Assembly: GCA_905182195.1 (NCBI GenBank)
Contig: CAJJAW010000007.1
Location: 124,001 to 188,000 of the forward strand
Source of the DNA: Alphaproteobacteria bacterium UBA4588
Lineage (GTDB): Bacteria; Pseudomonadota; Alphaproteobacteria; Rhodobacterales; Rhodobacteraceae
DNA length: 64,000 nucleotides
Direction of reading: 5' to 3'
Position numbers and translations under genes: made by a program. Of the stretch, positions 45,727-54,432 are shown one piece after another. Position 1 is the stretch's first letter, and each line of letters opens with the position of its first letter. The notes under the pieces are model-generated. The model did no database searches and was not told the DNA's origin. It worked only from the letters and a program-made list of their open reading frames with translations.

Positions 45727-47016
45727 ATGATCATAGCTCCCCTGAGACTAGGCATCGCAGGACTTGGCACCGTTGGTGTTGGAGTTCTAAAAATAATCAA
45801 CAAGAACGCAAGTTTAATATCTCTTCGTACAGGTAGAGATGTTATAGTCACCGCTGTGTCTGCGAGATCACGATCAAAAGACCGCGGTATAAATCTATCT
45901 GGTTTAGCCTGGGAAAATGATCCAATAGCCTTAGCCATGCGTGAGGACGTGGACGTTTTTGTTGAATTGATTGGTGGCAGTGACGGCCCTGCAAAAGACG
46001 CAACGGAGGCCGCGATTGCGGCTGGGAAAGATGTAGTTACGGCCAACAAAGCTATGCTCGCAGTGCACGGTCAATCTCTGGCACTTGCAGCTGAATCAGC
46101 AGGCCGAGCAATCAGATTTGAAGCGGCTGTCGCTGGTGGGATCCCCGTTGTAAAAGCTTTAAGTGAAGGTTTGGCAGGTAATAAAATTAACCGAATTTTG
46201 GGCGTGATGAACGGCAGCTGCAACTACATACTAACACGCATGGAGACCTCAGGTCTAACCTATGAAGATATTTTTGCTGAAGCCAATGCGCTTGGCTACC
46301 TTGAAGCTGACCCGAATCTCGATGTGGGAGGCATAGATGCTGCACATAAATTGGCGCTTCTGGCCTCTATTGCTTATGGCACCGAGGTTGATTTTGACAA
46401 TGTGGTGCTGGAAGGCATTGGAGCGGTGACCATCGAAGATATTCGTGCAGCAGCCGATATGGGCTACCGGGTCAAGCTTCTGGGCGTGGCACAGATGACA
46501 GGTCGAGGCCTAGAACAACGCATGACGCCTTGCCTTGTTCCAACCATCTCGCCTTTAGGTCAGTTGGAGGGTGGTACCAATATGGTGATCCTCGAGGGAG
46601 ATGACTCCGGCCAGATTGTGCTGCGCGGCGCGGGGGCCGGCGAAGGCCCAACAGCCTCAGCTGTCATGTCTGACATCTTGGATTTAGCTCGAGGCCTGCG
46701 CCTTAACACATTTGGCCAACCAGCAAAAACATTGAGCAAAGCACACCCAGCAGCTACAACCACCCCAGCCCCATTTTATCTGCGCATGCAGCTGCTGGAC
46801 AAACCCGGCGCCTTGGCAAAAATTGCCGCCGTAATGGGCGAAGCGGGCGTGTCGATTGATCGGATGCGCCAGTATGGCCATGATGCGGGCAAGGCCCCAG
46901 TTCTAATTGTGACCCACAAAACCACCCGAGCAGCTATCGACCAAGTTTTAGTTGATTTCAACATAACAAAGGTGGTTGAGGGCACGCCAGTTGCCCTAAG
47001 GATTGAAACGGCTTGA
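45727..47016 (+). CDS. hom: Homoserine dehydrogenase
   Basis: The enzyme reduces aspartate semialdehyde to homoserine for threonine and methionine. The 429 residues contain the N-terminal Rossmann motif GIAGLGTVGVGVLKII, the catalytic domain with TANKAMLAVHG, VMNGSCNYILTRMETSG and AEADPNLDVGGIDAAHKL (the usual reading is YLEADPNLDV), and a C-terminal ACT domain (LLDKPGALAKIAAVMGEAGV) for threonine feedback. It is followed by glpX, as in many Rhodobacterales. Confidence 0.97.
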   Translation: MIIAPLRLGIAGLGTVGVGVLKIINKNASLISLRTGRDVIVTAVSARSRSKDRGINLSGLAWENDPIALAMREDVDVFVELIGGSDGPAKDATEAAIAAGKDVVTANKAMLAVHGQSLALAAESAGRAIRFEAAVAGGIPVVKALSEGLAGNKINRILGVMNGSCNYILTRMETSGLTYEDIFAEANALGYLEADPNLDVGGIDAAHKLALLASIAYGTEVDFDNVVLEGIGAVTIEDIRAAADMGYRVKLLGVAQMTGRGLEQRMTPCLVPTISPLGQLEGGTNMVILEGDDSGQIVLRGAGAGEGPTASAVMSDILDLARGLRLNTFGQPAKTLSKAHPAATTTPAPFYLRMQLLDKPGALAKIAAVMGEAGVSIDRMRQYGHDAGKAPVLIVTHKTTRAAIDQVLVDFNITKVVEGTPVALRIETA

Positions 47017-47145
47017 CGCAATAGAGACCCGCTGTTCAAATATTTTAGACTAACATTAAACTTTTTGAGTACTGTTAGCGCGCTCAGTATTGCAATCGGG
47101 CGGGCCAGCAAGTTAGGGCTCAAGAAACTGTTAAAGGAAGCTCTT

Positions 47146-48111
47146 ATGTCTGACCCAATCGAATTTCACGATCGCGCCCTATCACTTGGGCTTGCGCGAG
47201 TGGCCGAACAAGCCGCACTCGCCTCGGCGAAACTGATCGGGCGAGGGGACGAAAAAGCAGCCGACCAAGCCGCTGTAAACGCCATGCGGACCCAGTTGAA
47301 TATGTTGGATATTGCGGGGGTAGTAGTCATCGGAGAAGGTGAGCGCGATGAAGCTCCAATGCTCTTCATTGGTGAAGAAGTGGGGTCAGGCAAAGGTCCC
47401 GCGGTGGATATTGCTTTGGACCCGTTGGAAGGAACCACCCTAACTGCCAAAGACATGCCCAATGCCTTGACTGTGATAGCTTTGGGCCCACGTGGCTCCA
47501 TGCTGCACGCACCAGATGTCTACATGGAAAAGCTAGCCGTAGGCCCAGGCCTGCCAGAAAACGTTGTATCGTTAGATATGGAACCTGCCCAAAGAGTGCG
47601 AGCTTTGGCGGCAGCTAAAAATTGTTCTGAGGAAGACATCACAGTCTGTGTGCTGGAACGCCCACGCCATGATACTATGATCGCAGAGTTACGTACAACA
47701 AGTTGTGCCATTCGGCTCATCACCGATGGAGACGTAGCCGGTGTGATTCACTGTGCGGAATCGGAAACCACGGGCATCGACATGTATATGGGCCTCGGCG
47801 GTGCACCTGAAGGTGTTCTAGCCGCAGCAGCTCTAAAATGTATGGGTGGCCAAATGTGGGGGCGTTTGATATTTCGTAATGATGACGAACGCGGTCGGGC
47901 TGCCAAAGCAGGTATTACAGATTTGAACCGTATCTACAGCCGCGATGAGATGGTAACACAAGATGTAATCTTCGCTGCAACCGGCGTGACAGATGGATCC
48001 ATTCTGGCCGGCATCAAACGCGAAATTGGCTTTATGACTACCGAAACCATCTTGATGCGGTCCAAAACCGGATCTGTACGGCGGATGACATACCGCATAC
48101 CGACAAACTGA
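47146..48111 (+). CDS. glpX: Fructose-1,6-bisphosphatase class II (GlpX)
   Basis: The start at ATG 47146 (MSDPIEFHDRALSLGLARVA), with the ribosome site taaaggaag, gives 321 residues; the frame is open back to 47065 without family support. Motifs are VVIGEGERDEAPMLFIGEEV, the metal-binding DIALDPLEGTTLTAKDMPNA, and GVLAAAALKCMGGQMWGRL. GlpX dephosphorylates fructose-1,6-bisphosphate in gluconeogenesis. It follows hom by 129 bp, and recJ starts one base after its stop, so all three may form an operon. Confidence 0.97.
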   Translation: MSDPIEFHDRALSLGLARVAEQAALASAKLIGRGDEKAADQAAVNAMRTQLNMLDIAGVVVIGEGERDEAPMLFIGEEVGSGKGPAVDIALDPLEGTTLTAKDMPNALTVIALGPRGSMLHAPDVYMEKLAVGPGLPENVVSLDMEPAQRVRALAAAKNCSEEDITVCVLERPRHDTMIAELRTTSCAIRLITDGDVAGVIHCAESETTGIDMYMGLGGAPEGVLAAAALKCMGGQMWGRLIFRNDDERGRAAKAGITDLNRIYSRDEMVTQDVIFAATGVTDGSILAGIKREIGFMTTETILMRSKTGSVRRMTYRIPTN

Positions 48112-48112
48112 T

Positions 48113-49849
48113 ATGTATCTTGGCGTTGAGAATTCAATTTCAAACCGGCGTTGGGTGGGCCCATCTCTTGTGGTGGAACGCCAAGCTCTAAATCTGAACC
48201 AGCAAACGGACCTGCCACTGCAGCTGTGCCATGTCATAGCGCGTTTAGGCGTCACTCCAGAGCATGCTGATGACTTTCTCAACCCAACCTTGCGCGCCAC
48301 CATGAGCGACCCCAAAACACTAAAAGATTGCACCTTAGCGGCAGAAATTATTCTAGACGTGGTTCAGGCGGGCAAAAATATAGCAATTTTTGCGGACTAT
48401 GATGTTGACGGCGGGGCATCAGCAGCCCTTCTCTTTGACTTTTTAGCACATTTCTCAATTGTACCGACGCTGTATGTACCTGACCGAATTGACGAAGGCT
48501 ATGGGCCCAACCCAGAAGCCATTCAAGCCCTAGCTGCAGAGCATGATTTAATTATCTGCGTTGATTGCGGCACACTGTCCCATGAGGCTTTGGCAGCAGG
48601 CACCGCCGCTGATGTTGTTGTTGTGGATCATCACTTAGGCGGAGAGACCCTGCCGCTGGCCAAAGCTGTAGTGAACCCGAACCGGCAAGACGAAACTGGC
48701 GACTTAGCTCATCTATGCGCGGCTGCAGTTGTATTCATGGTGTTAATCGAAGCCGCGCGCCTGATGCGGTTGTCAGGCCAAACACCACCAAACTTAATTA
48801 ACTCACTTGATCTCGTCGCTTTAGCCACCGTGGCTGATGTAGCACCATTAGTGGGCGTCAATCGCGCATTTGTACGCCAGGGATTAAAAGTGATGGGACA
48901 ACGCAAGCGGCTAGGGTTAAATGCTCTATCTGACGCAGCCCATTTAGACATGGCCCCTAGCGCCTATCATCTAGGGTATGTCTTAGGGCCACGCATTAAC
49001 GCTGGTGGCAGAATTGGCAAAGCGGATTTGGGCGCACGCTTGTTGTGCAGCACCAACCAGCACGAGGCCGCAGCCATGGCCGACAAATTAGAAGAGCTCA
49101 ACACCGAACGTCGTAGCGTTGAGACCTCTGTGAGACTTGCAGCCATGAAGCAAGCTGAGGAACGCGGTCTGACGCATCCGTTAGCTTGGGCGGCGCAGGA
49201 TGGTTGGCATCCAGGCGTGGTGGGCATTGTGGCCTCACGGCTTAAAGAAAAAACTAACCGTCCCTCTGTGGTGATAGGGTTTGATGGCGACATTGGCAAA
49301 GGCAGCGGCAGATCTGTGGCTGGTATAGATCTGGGCGTAGCCATTCAAAAGTTGGCTCGGGATGGTGACATTGAAAAAGGCGGTGGACATAAGATGGCTG
49401 CAGGTTTGACACTCACCCGAGCGCAGTTGAAACCAGCCATGGAAAAATTAGGTAAATTGTTGGAGGCACAGGGTGCCGGAGAACTCGGCCCCGCTGATTT
49501 GAATTTGGATGGCACATTGATGCCCGGTGGTGCCACATTGCAGCTGATTGAACAGCTGGATCAAGCTGGCCCCTTCGGCGCCGGAGCATCAGCCCCTAGA
49601 TTTGCTTTTCCGGACTGCACAGTCGCATTCGCTAAGCCCGTTGGCGAAGCCCATTTGAAAGTAACGCTAAGCGATGGGTTCGGAACTAAACTAGATGCAA
49701 TCTGCTTTGGCGCTTTCGACGGCCCCCTTGGCGCAGCTCTCAGCAATGCCCAAGGTTCAAAGATGCATATTGTTGGCCGTTTAGAGGTAAATACATGGGG
49801 AGGGCGCTCGCGCCCTCAGCTACGAATTGAAGACGCCAGCCCCGCATGA
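48113..49849 (+). CDS. recJ: Single-stranded-DNA-specific exonuclease RecJ
   Basis: RecJ is the 5'-3' single-strand exonuclease used in recombination and mismatch repair. The 578-residue protein has the DHH phosphoesterase motifs NIAIFADYDVDGGASAA, IICVDCGTLSHEAL and VVVVDHHLGGETLPL, the DHHA1 domain with GPRINAGGRIGKADLGARLL and SGRSVAGIDLGVAIQKL, and ends with an OB-like region. It starts one base after glpX (TGATATG), indicating translational coupling. Confidence 0.97.
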   Translation: MYLGVENSISNRRWVGPSLVVERQALNLNQQTDLPLQLCHVIARLGVTPEHADDFLNPTLRATMSDPKTLKDCTLAAEIILDVVQAGKNIAIFADYDVDGGASAALLFDFLAHFSIVPTLYVPDRIDEGYGPNPEAIQALAAEHDLIICVDCGTLSHEALAAGTAADVVVVDHHLGGETLPLAKAVVNPNRQDETGDLAHLCAAAVVFMVLIEAARLMRLSGQTPPNLINSLDLVALATVADVAPLVGVNRAFVRQGLKVMGQRKRLGLNALSDAAHLDMAPSAYHLGYVLGPRINAGGRIGKADLGARLLCSTNQHEAAAMADKLEELNTERRSVETSVRLAAMKQAEERGLTHPLAWAAQDGWHPGVVGIVASRLKEKTNRPSVVIGFDGDIGKGSGRSVAGIDLGVAIQKLARDGDIEKGGGHKMAAGLTLTRAQLKPAMEKLGKLLEAQGAGELGPADLNLDGTLMPGGATLQLIEQLDQAGPFGAGASAPRFAFPDCTVAFAKPVGEAHLKVTLSDGFGTKLDAICFGAFDGPLGAALSNAQGSKMHIVGRLEVNTWGGRSRPQLRIEDASPA

Positions 49850-49936
49850 AACCTTACACCTAAAAACATCTGGCAAAAGCAAAGAATCGACTTGCCACAG
49901 AGCCAAGCTTTCCCTAAATAGCGGCCTACTAGCAGT

Positions 49937-50011
49937 GTCCCGTTCGTCTATCGGTTAGGACGTCAGGTTTTCAACCTGAAAAGACGAGTTCGATTCTCGT
50001 ACGGGATGCCA
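49937..50011 (+). tRNA. tRNA-Glu (anticodon TTC)
   Basis: The acceptor GTCCCGT pairs with ACGGGAT, followed by G73 and an encoded CCA. The anticodon stem CAGGT/ACCTG holds the loop with TTC, decoding GAA/GAG. The D and T arms (GAGTTCGATTCTC) are regular. It separates the recJ operon from the sulfonate cluster. Confidence 0.96.
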
Positions 50012-50146
50012 TAGGTTTACAAAAATACTTCAGATCACTCCAAGCGTTGCTTAAGCGCCTTTGTGAGTATTTATTTTATTCCGTTCAGGAACAATAAATA
50101 CTCCACAGTTAAGTCAACATTCTACCCAGGCCATAGGCAACAAAAA

Positions 50147-50172
50147 AGGCCCACCAAATGAATGACAGGCCC
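50147..50172 (-). terminator. Weak hairpin with T-run after comE
   Basis: On the minus strand, GGGCC and GGCCT can pair across an AT-rich loop and are followed by TTTTTTG, about 20-45 bp beyond the comE stop. The stem is only about five base pairs, so this is tentative. Confidence 0.4.
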
Positions 50173-50191
50173 AGTTTATATTATACAAGGA

Positions 50192-50755
50192 TTACGCGTT
50201 TCGACGTATAACTTCAGTCATAAACCGATCTCGGATCACAACTGGGTCTTTGGTAATTACAGGAACCTTGATGTTACCACTTTCACATTTGGCAACGATT
50301 ACTGTCATTTTTTTACTGTTAATTGCTCCTTGCAAGACGCTACTGGTCTCTTCCGCCTGACATTCAATTACATTTTCGCATCCACAGGCACGTGCCACCG
50401 CTGTGAGCGATGTTTTTTTACCTGCATAAGTGGGTTGATCGCCTGTCGAGCCATAGCTCCCATTATCGATGATCAACAAAATGAAGTTGTCAGCCACGTT
50501 ATTTGCAATCGTAGGTAAAGTCCCAAAGTTAGTCAAAACAGAGCCATCGCCATCAATAGAGATAACTGTTTGGTCCTGCGCCAAGGCCACGCCCAAACCA
50601 ATCGAGGATGACAAGCCCATAGTGCCCAACATGTAGAATGTGCTTGCTTGGTCATCGATCAGATGCAGCTCTTGACTTGGTAATCCGATGTTACACACAA
50701 CTAATTGATCGCGCAGAATAGGAGCAATATCACGGATAATTTCAGAACGGATCAT
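50192..50755 (-). CDS. comE: Sulfopyruvate decarboxylase, beta subunit
   Basis: The 187-residue protein (start MIRSEIIRDIAPILRDQLVV at 50755, with ribosome site GGGGAGGTTAC) is the thiamine-diphosphate-binding half of a split decarboxylase. The TPP motif begins GDGSVLTNFGTLPTIANN, with the downstream LLIIDNGSYGSTGDQPTYAG. With the alpha subunit one base upstream it should decarboxylate 3-sulfopyruvate to sulfoacetaldehyde. Phosphonopyruvate decarboxylase is the main alternative, but the split form and sulfonate neighbours favour ComDE. It is the last gene of a five-gene operon. Confidence 0.88.
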   Translation of the reverse strand: MIRSEIIRDIAPILRDQLVVCNIGLPSQELHLIDDQASTFYMLGTMGLSSSIGLGVALAQDQTVISIDGDGSVLTNFGTLPTIANNVADNFILLIIDNGSYGSTGDQPTYAGKKTSLTAVARACGCENVIECQAEETSSVLQGAINSKKMTVIVAKCESGNIKVPVITKDPVVIRDRFMTEVIRRNA

Positions 50756-50756
50756 A

Positions 50757-51254
50757 TTAGTAACCTCCCCAGAACGTTGCATCAGTGAGAATGGCCACCG
50801 GTTTGTTGCACATAAAAGTATACTTCAAAATAGCATCCAGCTCTTGCTCGTCGCCAGGCTTATGAAAGTGATAGGTTGGGATGTTAAGCTGGTTTAGCAG
50901 TGCCTTCGTGTGCACAGCCATTTCAACTTGGCATGCAACGGGCTCTTTGAGCTCACCACGGTAAGAGATTAGCATCGGCAAAGGCATTCGGTAGAATTGA
51001 GTCAAAGTGACCAATGTGTTCACTGTCACACCAATTGCAGTATTCTGCATGATGATTGCAGGGCGTTTGCCACCCATGAACGCGCCGGCACAAAGGCCCA
51101 TGCCCTCGTCTTCTTTATTCGAGGGAATATGGTAAATTTTGGGCTCTTTCTCAACAGCGTCGATAACGCCACCAAGCTGTTTGCACGGTACTGTGGTGAC
51201 AAATTCAATGCCATTGGCAACGAAGTCAGCCACTATTTTTTCACTAACGGACAT
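50757..51254 (-). CDS. comD: Sulfopyruvate decarboxylase, alpha subunit
   Basis: The 165-residue subunit supplies the pyrimidine-binding half. It shows FVANGIEFVTTVPCKQLGGV, IYHIPSNKEDEGMGLCAGAF with the conserved glutamate region, and AIIMQNTAIGVTVNTLVTL. It follows the zinc alcohol dehydrogenase gene by ten bases and ends one base before comE. Together they convert sulfopyruvate to sulfoacetaldehyde, which would feed Xsc (sulfoacetaldehyde acetyltransferase); Xsc is not encoded in this window. Confidence 0.88.
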   Translation of the reverse strand: MSVSEKIVADFVANGIEFVTTVPCKQLGGVIDAVEKEPKIYHIPSNKEDEGMGLCAGAFMGGKRPAIIMQNTAIGVTVNTLVTLTQFYRMPLPMLISYRGELKEPVACQVEMAVHTKALLNQLNIPTYHFHKPGDEQELDAILKYTFMCNKPVAILTDATFWGGY

Positions 51255-51264
51255 GAGGCTCCTT

Positions 51265-52260
51265 TCAGGGAATTAGAATTATCTTTGGCGCAGGGGTGCG
51301 ACCGTTACGGATATCTTCAAATGCTGCTTGCCCTTCTGACAAAGGGCGGGTTTCGACCCAATCCAGCGGCCCAAGCTGACCTGCAAAAATTGCAGCGCCT
51401 GTGTCGCGGAAGTCTTGTGGTGTATAGGTATAGGTACCTATAAAAGTAATCTCTTGCAGGGTCAGACGGCGTACATCAACGCCACCCTCTCCAGAACCAA
51501 GACCGATATGACAGATTACACCACCTGGCTTTGCCAATTCACAGGCCGAAGTCCGTGTAGATGCAAAGCCAACACCATCGATTACCAAGTCCGCACTGCT
51601 AGGCACAGGGGCACTGGCATCGTTGCCATCAGTGGCCTCAAAGCCAGCAATGCCGTGTAGAGTTTCAAGTCGCAGGGGGTTCACTTCAATCAAAGTGATA
51701 TCGTGAACACCCATAGCACTCAGACACAATGCTGCCCCAACACCAATCGCACCACCACCTAACACAACACATGTTAAACCCGACACCGGGCCATTCTGCC
51801 GGCGTAGCCCCAAGCGCGCTGCATGCCATCCACAGGCCAAAGGTTCGGTTAATGCCGCAGGTTTCAAAAGATCCTGCCTCGGTACAACCAACAGGTTTTC
51901 TAAAGGAATTGCTACCATATCCGCAAACGCACCCGCGCGGGGTGGCATAGAAATTATCTGACGGTCAGCACAAATATTAGATTTTCCAGCCAAGCAGGAT
52001 GCACATTTGCCACAGCCATTCAACGGATTGATCGTGACCAGAGTGCCATCTCGCGGCCCACCGATGATGGTGCCTGAAGCTTCATGGCCCAGAATGATCG
52101 GTGTGGGCCGCCTGGTATCGTGACCCAAAAACGCATGCATATCAGATCCGCAAATCCCAGAATATTGGATCTGCACCATCTCCTCACCGGCTTTGGCAAC
52201 CGGATCCATATAATCCATATAATTAAGCGCCTCAACGCCTGTGTTCACTAAAGCTTTCAT
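51265..52260 (-). CDS. Zinc-dependent alcohol dehydrogenase in sulfonate cluster (HpsP/HpsO candidate)
   Basis: The 331-residue medium-chain dehydrogenase has the catalytic-zinc region SGICGSDMHAFLGHD and IILGHEASGTIIGG, the structural-zinc cysteines GCGKCASCLAGKSNICAD, and the NAD fold VVLGGGAIGVGAALCLSAMG. In characterised dihydroxypropanesulfonate (DHPS) gene clusters, one SDR and one zinc alcohol dehydrogenase act as DHPS-2-dehydrogenases that interconvert the two enantiomers, next to HpsN. This gene overlaps the SDR gene by four bases and sits before comDE, so it fits that role. Which of the letters hpsO and hpsP applies is not certain. Confidence 0.82.
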   Translation of the reverse strand: MKALVNTGVEALNYMDYMDPVAKAGEEMVQIQYSGICGSDMHAFLGHDTRRPTPIILGHEASGTIIGGPRDGTLVTINPLNGCGKCASCLAGKSNICADRQIISMPPRAGAFADMVAIPLENLLVVPRQDLLKPAALTEPLACGWHAARLGLRRQNGPVSGLTCVVLGGGAIGVGAALCLSAMGVHDITLIEVNPLRLETLHGIAGFEATDGNDASAPVPSSADLVIDGVGFASTRTSACELAKPGGVICHIGLGSGEGGVDVRRLTLQEITFIGTYTYTPQDFRDTGAAIFAGQLGPLDWVETRPLSEGQAAFEDIRNGRTPAPKIILIP

Positions 52261-53015
52261 TTCGCTGTATATCCTCCGTCCACAAACAATGTTTGCCCAG
52301 TCACATAGTTGGACGCGTCTGAACAGAAAAACATCATGGGACCATCCATGTCATAGACTTCTCCATTCCGCCCAATACAAGTCTGCGCCGCATTTCGTTT
52401 CGATAATTCAGGATCAGCAAATACCTGTGCTGTGAGTTCAGTACGGAAAAAACCGGGTGCAATAGCATTTGCAGTTATCCCATCACGCGACCAAGCCTCA
52501 GCCATGGCTCGGGTCATTTGCTCTACGGCACCTTTGGACGCACCATAGCTTATACCGTTAGCGAAAGCGCGACGGGATTGCAGTGAGGCAAAGTTAATTA
52601 TGCGGCCCCAGCCTTTGGCCCGCATTCCAGGGACCATGGCTTTAGCCAAAAAAAATGGGGCAGCCACGTTCAAATTTTGCGTCAAATCCCAATGCGCATC
52701 TGTCATTTCATCCGCCGGCTGGCGGGTATTGATGCCAGCTGCATTGATTAGAATATCTGGTGTTCCAAACGGCCGAACAGCTTCAGCTGCAATATTCGCC
52801 AAAGCTGACCTGTCTGACAGATCCGCTGCTAAAACAGCAGTTTCTCCTTTAGCTGACTGGGACCATTCATTGAGTTTATCTTCACGCCGCGCAATTACCA
52901 ATACCTGAACACCATTGGCTGCAAGCACTGAAGCCGCACCCTGCCCCAAACCACTAGAACCACCAGTCACAACTGCTATTTTACCCGTTAAATCAAAAAG
53001 GTTAGATCCCAACAT
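52257..53015 (-). CDS. Short-chain dehydrogenase in sulfonate cluster (HpsO/HpsP candidate)
   Basis: The 252-residue SDR has the cofactor motif VVTGGSSGLGQGAASVLAAN, the structural motif INAAGINTRQPADEM and the active site FASLQSRRAFANGISYGASK with Ser, Tyr and Lys. It ends with VTGQTLFVDGGYTAK. The basic cofactor pocket residues (VIARREDKL) would suit NADP or NAD. Placed three bases after hpsN and overlapping the zinc alcohol dehydrogenase, it is the likely partner in oxidising/reducing C2 of DHPS. This role is inferred from context. Confidence 0.83.
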   Translation of the reverse strand: MLGSNLFDLTGKIAVVTGGSSGLGQGAASVLAANGVQVLVIARREDKLNEWSQSAKGETAVLAADLSDRSALANIAAEAVRPFGTPDILINAAGINTRQPADEMTDAHWDLTQNLNVAAPFFLAKAMVPGMRAKGWGRIINFASLQSRRAFANGISYGASKGAVEQMTRAMAEAWSRDGITANAIAPGFFRTELTAQVFADPELSKRNAAQTCIGRNGEVYDMDGPMMFFCSDASNYVTGQTLFVDGGYTAK

Positions 53016-53018
53016 TTT

Positions 53019-54326
53019 CTAGCCCTGCGCTGTTAGGTCAAAGTTTTCGCCAGGATAATACTTGGCAAGACGGATATCAGCTGTACGCGCATGGCCTTCC
53101 ATGCCTTCCAACCTAGAGATCCGAGCGGTGGCAATGGCCACATCTTTCACTCCATCCCGAGTAGATCTTTGCCATGTTACCAACTTCATATATTTGTGCA
53201 CCGACAGACCACCAGTGTATTTCGCCGAACGCGAGGTAGGCAAACAATGGTTTGGCCCAGACGCTTTGTCACCATAAGCTACGGTCGTTTCTTCGCCCAA
53301 GAACAAAGACCCATAACAGCGCAACCGCTCCAACCACCAATCCAGATCATCTGCCTGAACGGTCAAATGTTCAGGTGCATATTCGTCTGACGTCGCTGCC
53401 ATTTCTTCACGGTCATCACAGAGAATTACTTCGGCATAATCGCGCCAAGCGGCTTCGGCGTTGAGCCGGTTCAAATCAGGCAAATCGGCAATCAAATCAG
53501 GCACAATATCAAGCACCTTCTGCGCTAATTCTTTGTCGTCGGTGACCAACCAAACCGGAGAATTATACCCGTGCTCCGCCTGCCCCACCAAATCCGCCGC
53601 CACAATCTCAGCATCAGCTTTTCCATCTGCAATCACCAAACTATCTGTCGGTCCCGCAATCATATCAATACCAACGCGGCCGAACAGAATGCGCTTGGCT
53701 TCGGCGACGAACTGGTTGCCCGGACCCACAATAATATCCGCTTCCGGCAGGCCAAACAGACCAAAGGTCATTGATGCCACGCCTTGCACTCCGCCCATGG
53801 CCAAGATTTTATCTGCGCCACATAAGTGAGCAGCATAGACAATAGCCGGAGCAATGCCTGTGTCTTTAGCGGGAGGTGAACAGGCTGTAATATGCTGACA
53901 ACCGGCCACTTTTGCTGTGGTCACGGTCATGATAGCGCTGGCGATATGGCTATAGCGACCACCAGGCACATAGCAGCCCGCCGCATTGCAGGGAATGCTC
54001 TTTTGGCCCGCAATCAGACCGGGAACAATTTCGGTTTCAAAATCTGCCACCGTACTACGCTGCGCTTCTGCGAAGCGTTTCACATTGGCATGAGCAAATT
54101 GAATATCTTGTTTCAGCTTTTCAGGCACCAAATCACAAGCCGCCTTAATTTCAGGATTGGTGAGGATCAAATTACCATCATAACCATCAAACTTCGCTGC
54201 AAATTTCAGTGCGGCCGCATCACCACCAGCTTCGATCTCATTGAGAATCTCCATGACAGTCGCGCGGACATCGTCACTCCCAGTTGAAGCGGTTTTTGAA
54301 GATTTCTTAAGATAAACCCGAGCCAT
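53019..54326 (-). CDS. hpsN: Sulfopropanediol 3-dehydrogenase (HpsN, HisD family)
   Basis: From ATG 54326 (MARVYLKKSSKTASTGSD) this is a 435-residue histidinol-dehydrogenase-like enzyme. It shows CYVPGGRYSHIASAIMTVTT, IIVGPGNQFVAEAKRILFG, AGPTDSLVIADGKADAEIV, the zinc-ligand stretch LVGQAEHGYNSPVW, and GPNHCLPTSRSAKYTGGLSV. It lies with an SDR, a zinc ADH and comDE rather than with his genes, and it carries PTDSLV instead of the usual PSEVLV of HisD. It should oxidise the terminal carbon of (R)-dihydroxypropanesulfonate to (R)-sulfolactate with two NAD+. A longer start at 54344 exists. It is the promoter-proximal gene of the operon, facing a double LacI-type operator. Confidence 0.88.
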   Translation of the reverse strand: MARVYLKKSSKTASTGSDDVRATVMEILNEIEAGGDAAALKFAAKFDGYDGNLILTNPEIKAACDLVPEKLKQDIQFAHANVKRFAEAQRSTVADFETEIVPGLIAGQKSIPCNAAGCYVPGGRYSHIASAIMTVTTAKVAGCQHITACSPPAKDTGIAPAIVYAAHLCGADKILAMGGVQGVASMTFGLFGLPEADIIVGPGNQFVAEAKRILFGRVGIDMIAGPTDSLVIADGKADAEIVAADLVGQAEHGYNSPVWLVTDDKELAQKVLDIVPDLIADLPDLNRLNAEAAWRDYAEVILCDDREEMAATSDEYAPEHLTVQADDLDWWLERLRCYGSLFLGEETTVAYGDKASGPNHCLPTSRSAKYTGGLSVHKYMKLVTWQRSTRDGVKDVAIATARISRLEGMEGHARTADIRLAKYYPGENFDLTAQG

Positions 54327-54365
54327 TGCAAACATCCTTAGCATTTAATTGTATTTTGACTCATT

Positions 54366-54403
54366 ATGTAAGCGCTTGCATTGTTCTATGCAAGCGCTTA
54401 CAT
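54366..54403. promoter_or_regulatory. Double LacI-type operator between hpsN and the lacI-type regulator
   Basis: Two near-identical palindromes, TGTAAGCGCTTGCA (54367-54380) and TGCAAGCGCTTACA (54389-54402), each carry the LacI-family core AAGCGCTT. They are mirror images, so the whole stretch is one perfect 16+16 inverted repeat with a six-base spacer. Their centres are 22 bp apart, about two helical turns, which puts both on the same face of the DNA. The site lies 30 bp from the regulator gene start and 40 bp from hpsN. Confidence 0.85.
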
Positions 54404-54432
54404 TTACGTGAATCATTCGATGGGAACGCTAC

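Noticed and set aside
50192..51254. Phosphonopyruvate decarboxylase
   Set aside because: Related enzymes are usually a single chain and sit beside phosphonate genes. Here the enzyme is split in two subunits and lies in a sulfonate cluster.
53019..54326. Annotation as histidinol dehydrogenase (hisD)
   Set aside because: The fold is HisD-like, but neighbours are an SDR, a zinc ADH, comDE and a LacI regulator, and key loops differ (PTDSLV). HpsN fits better.
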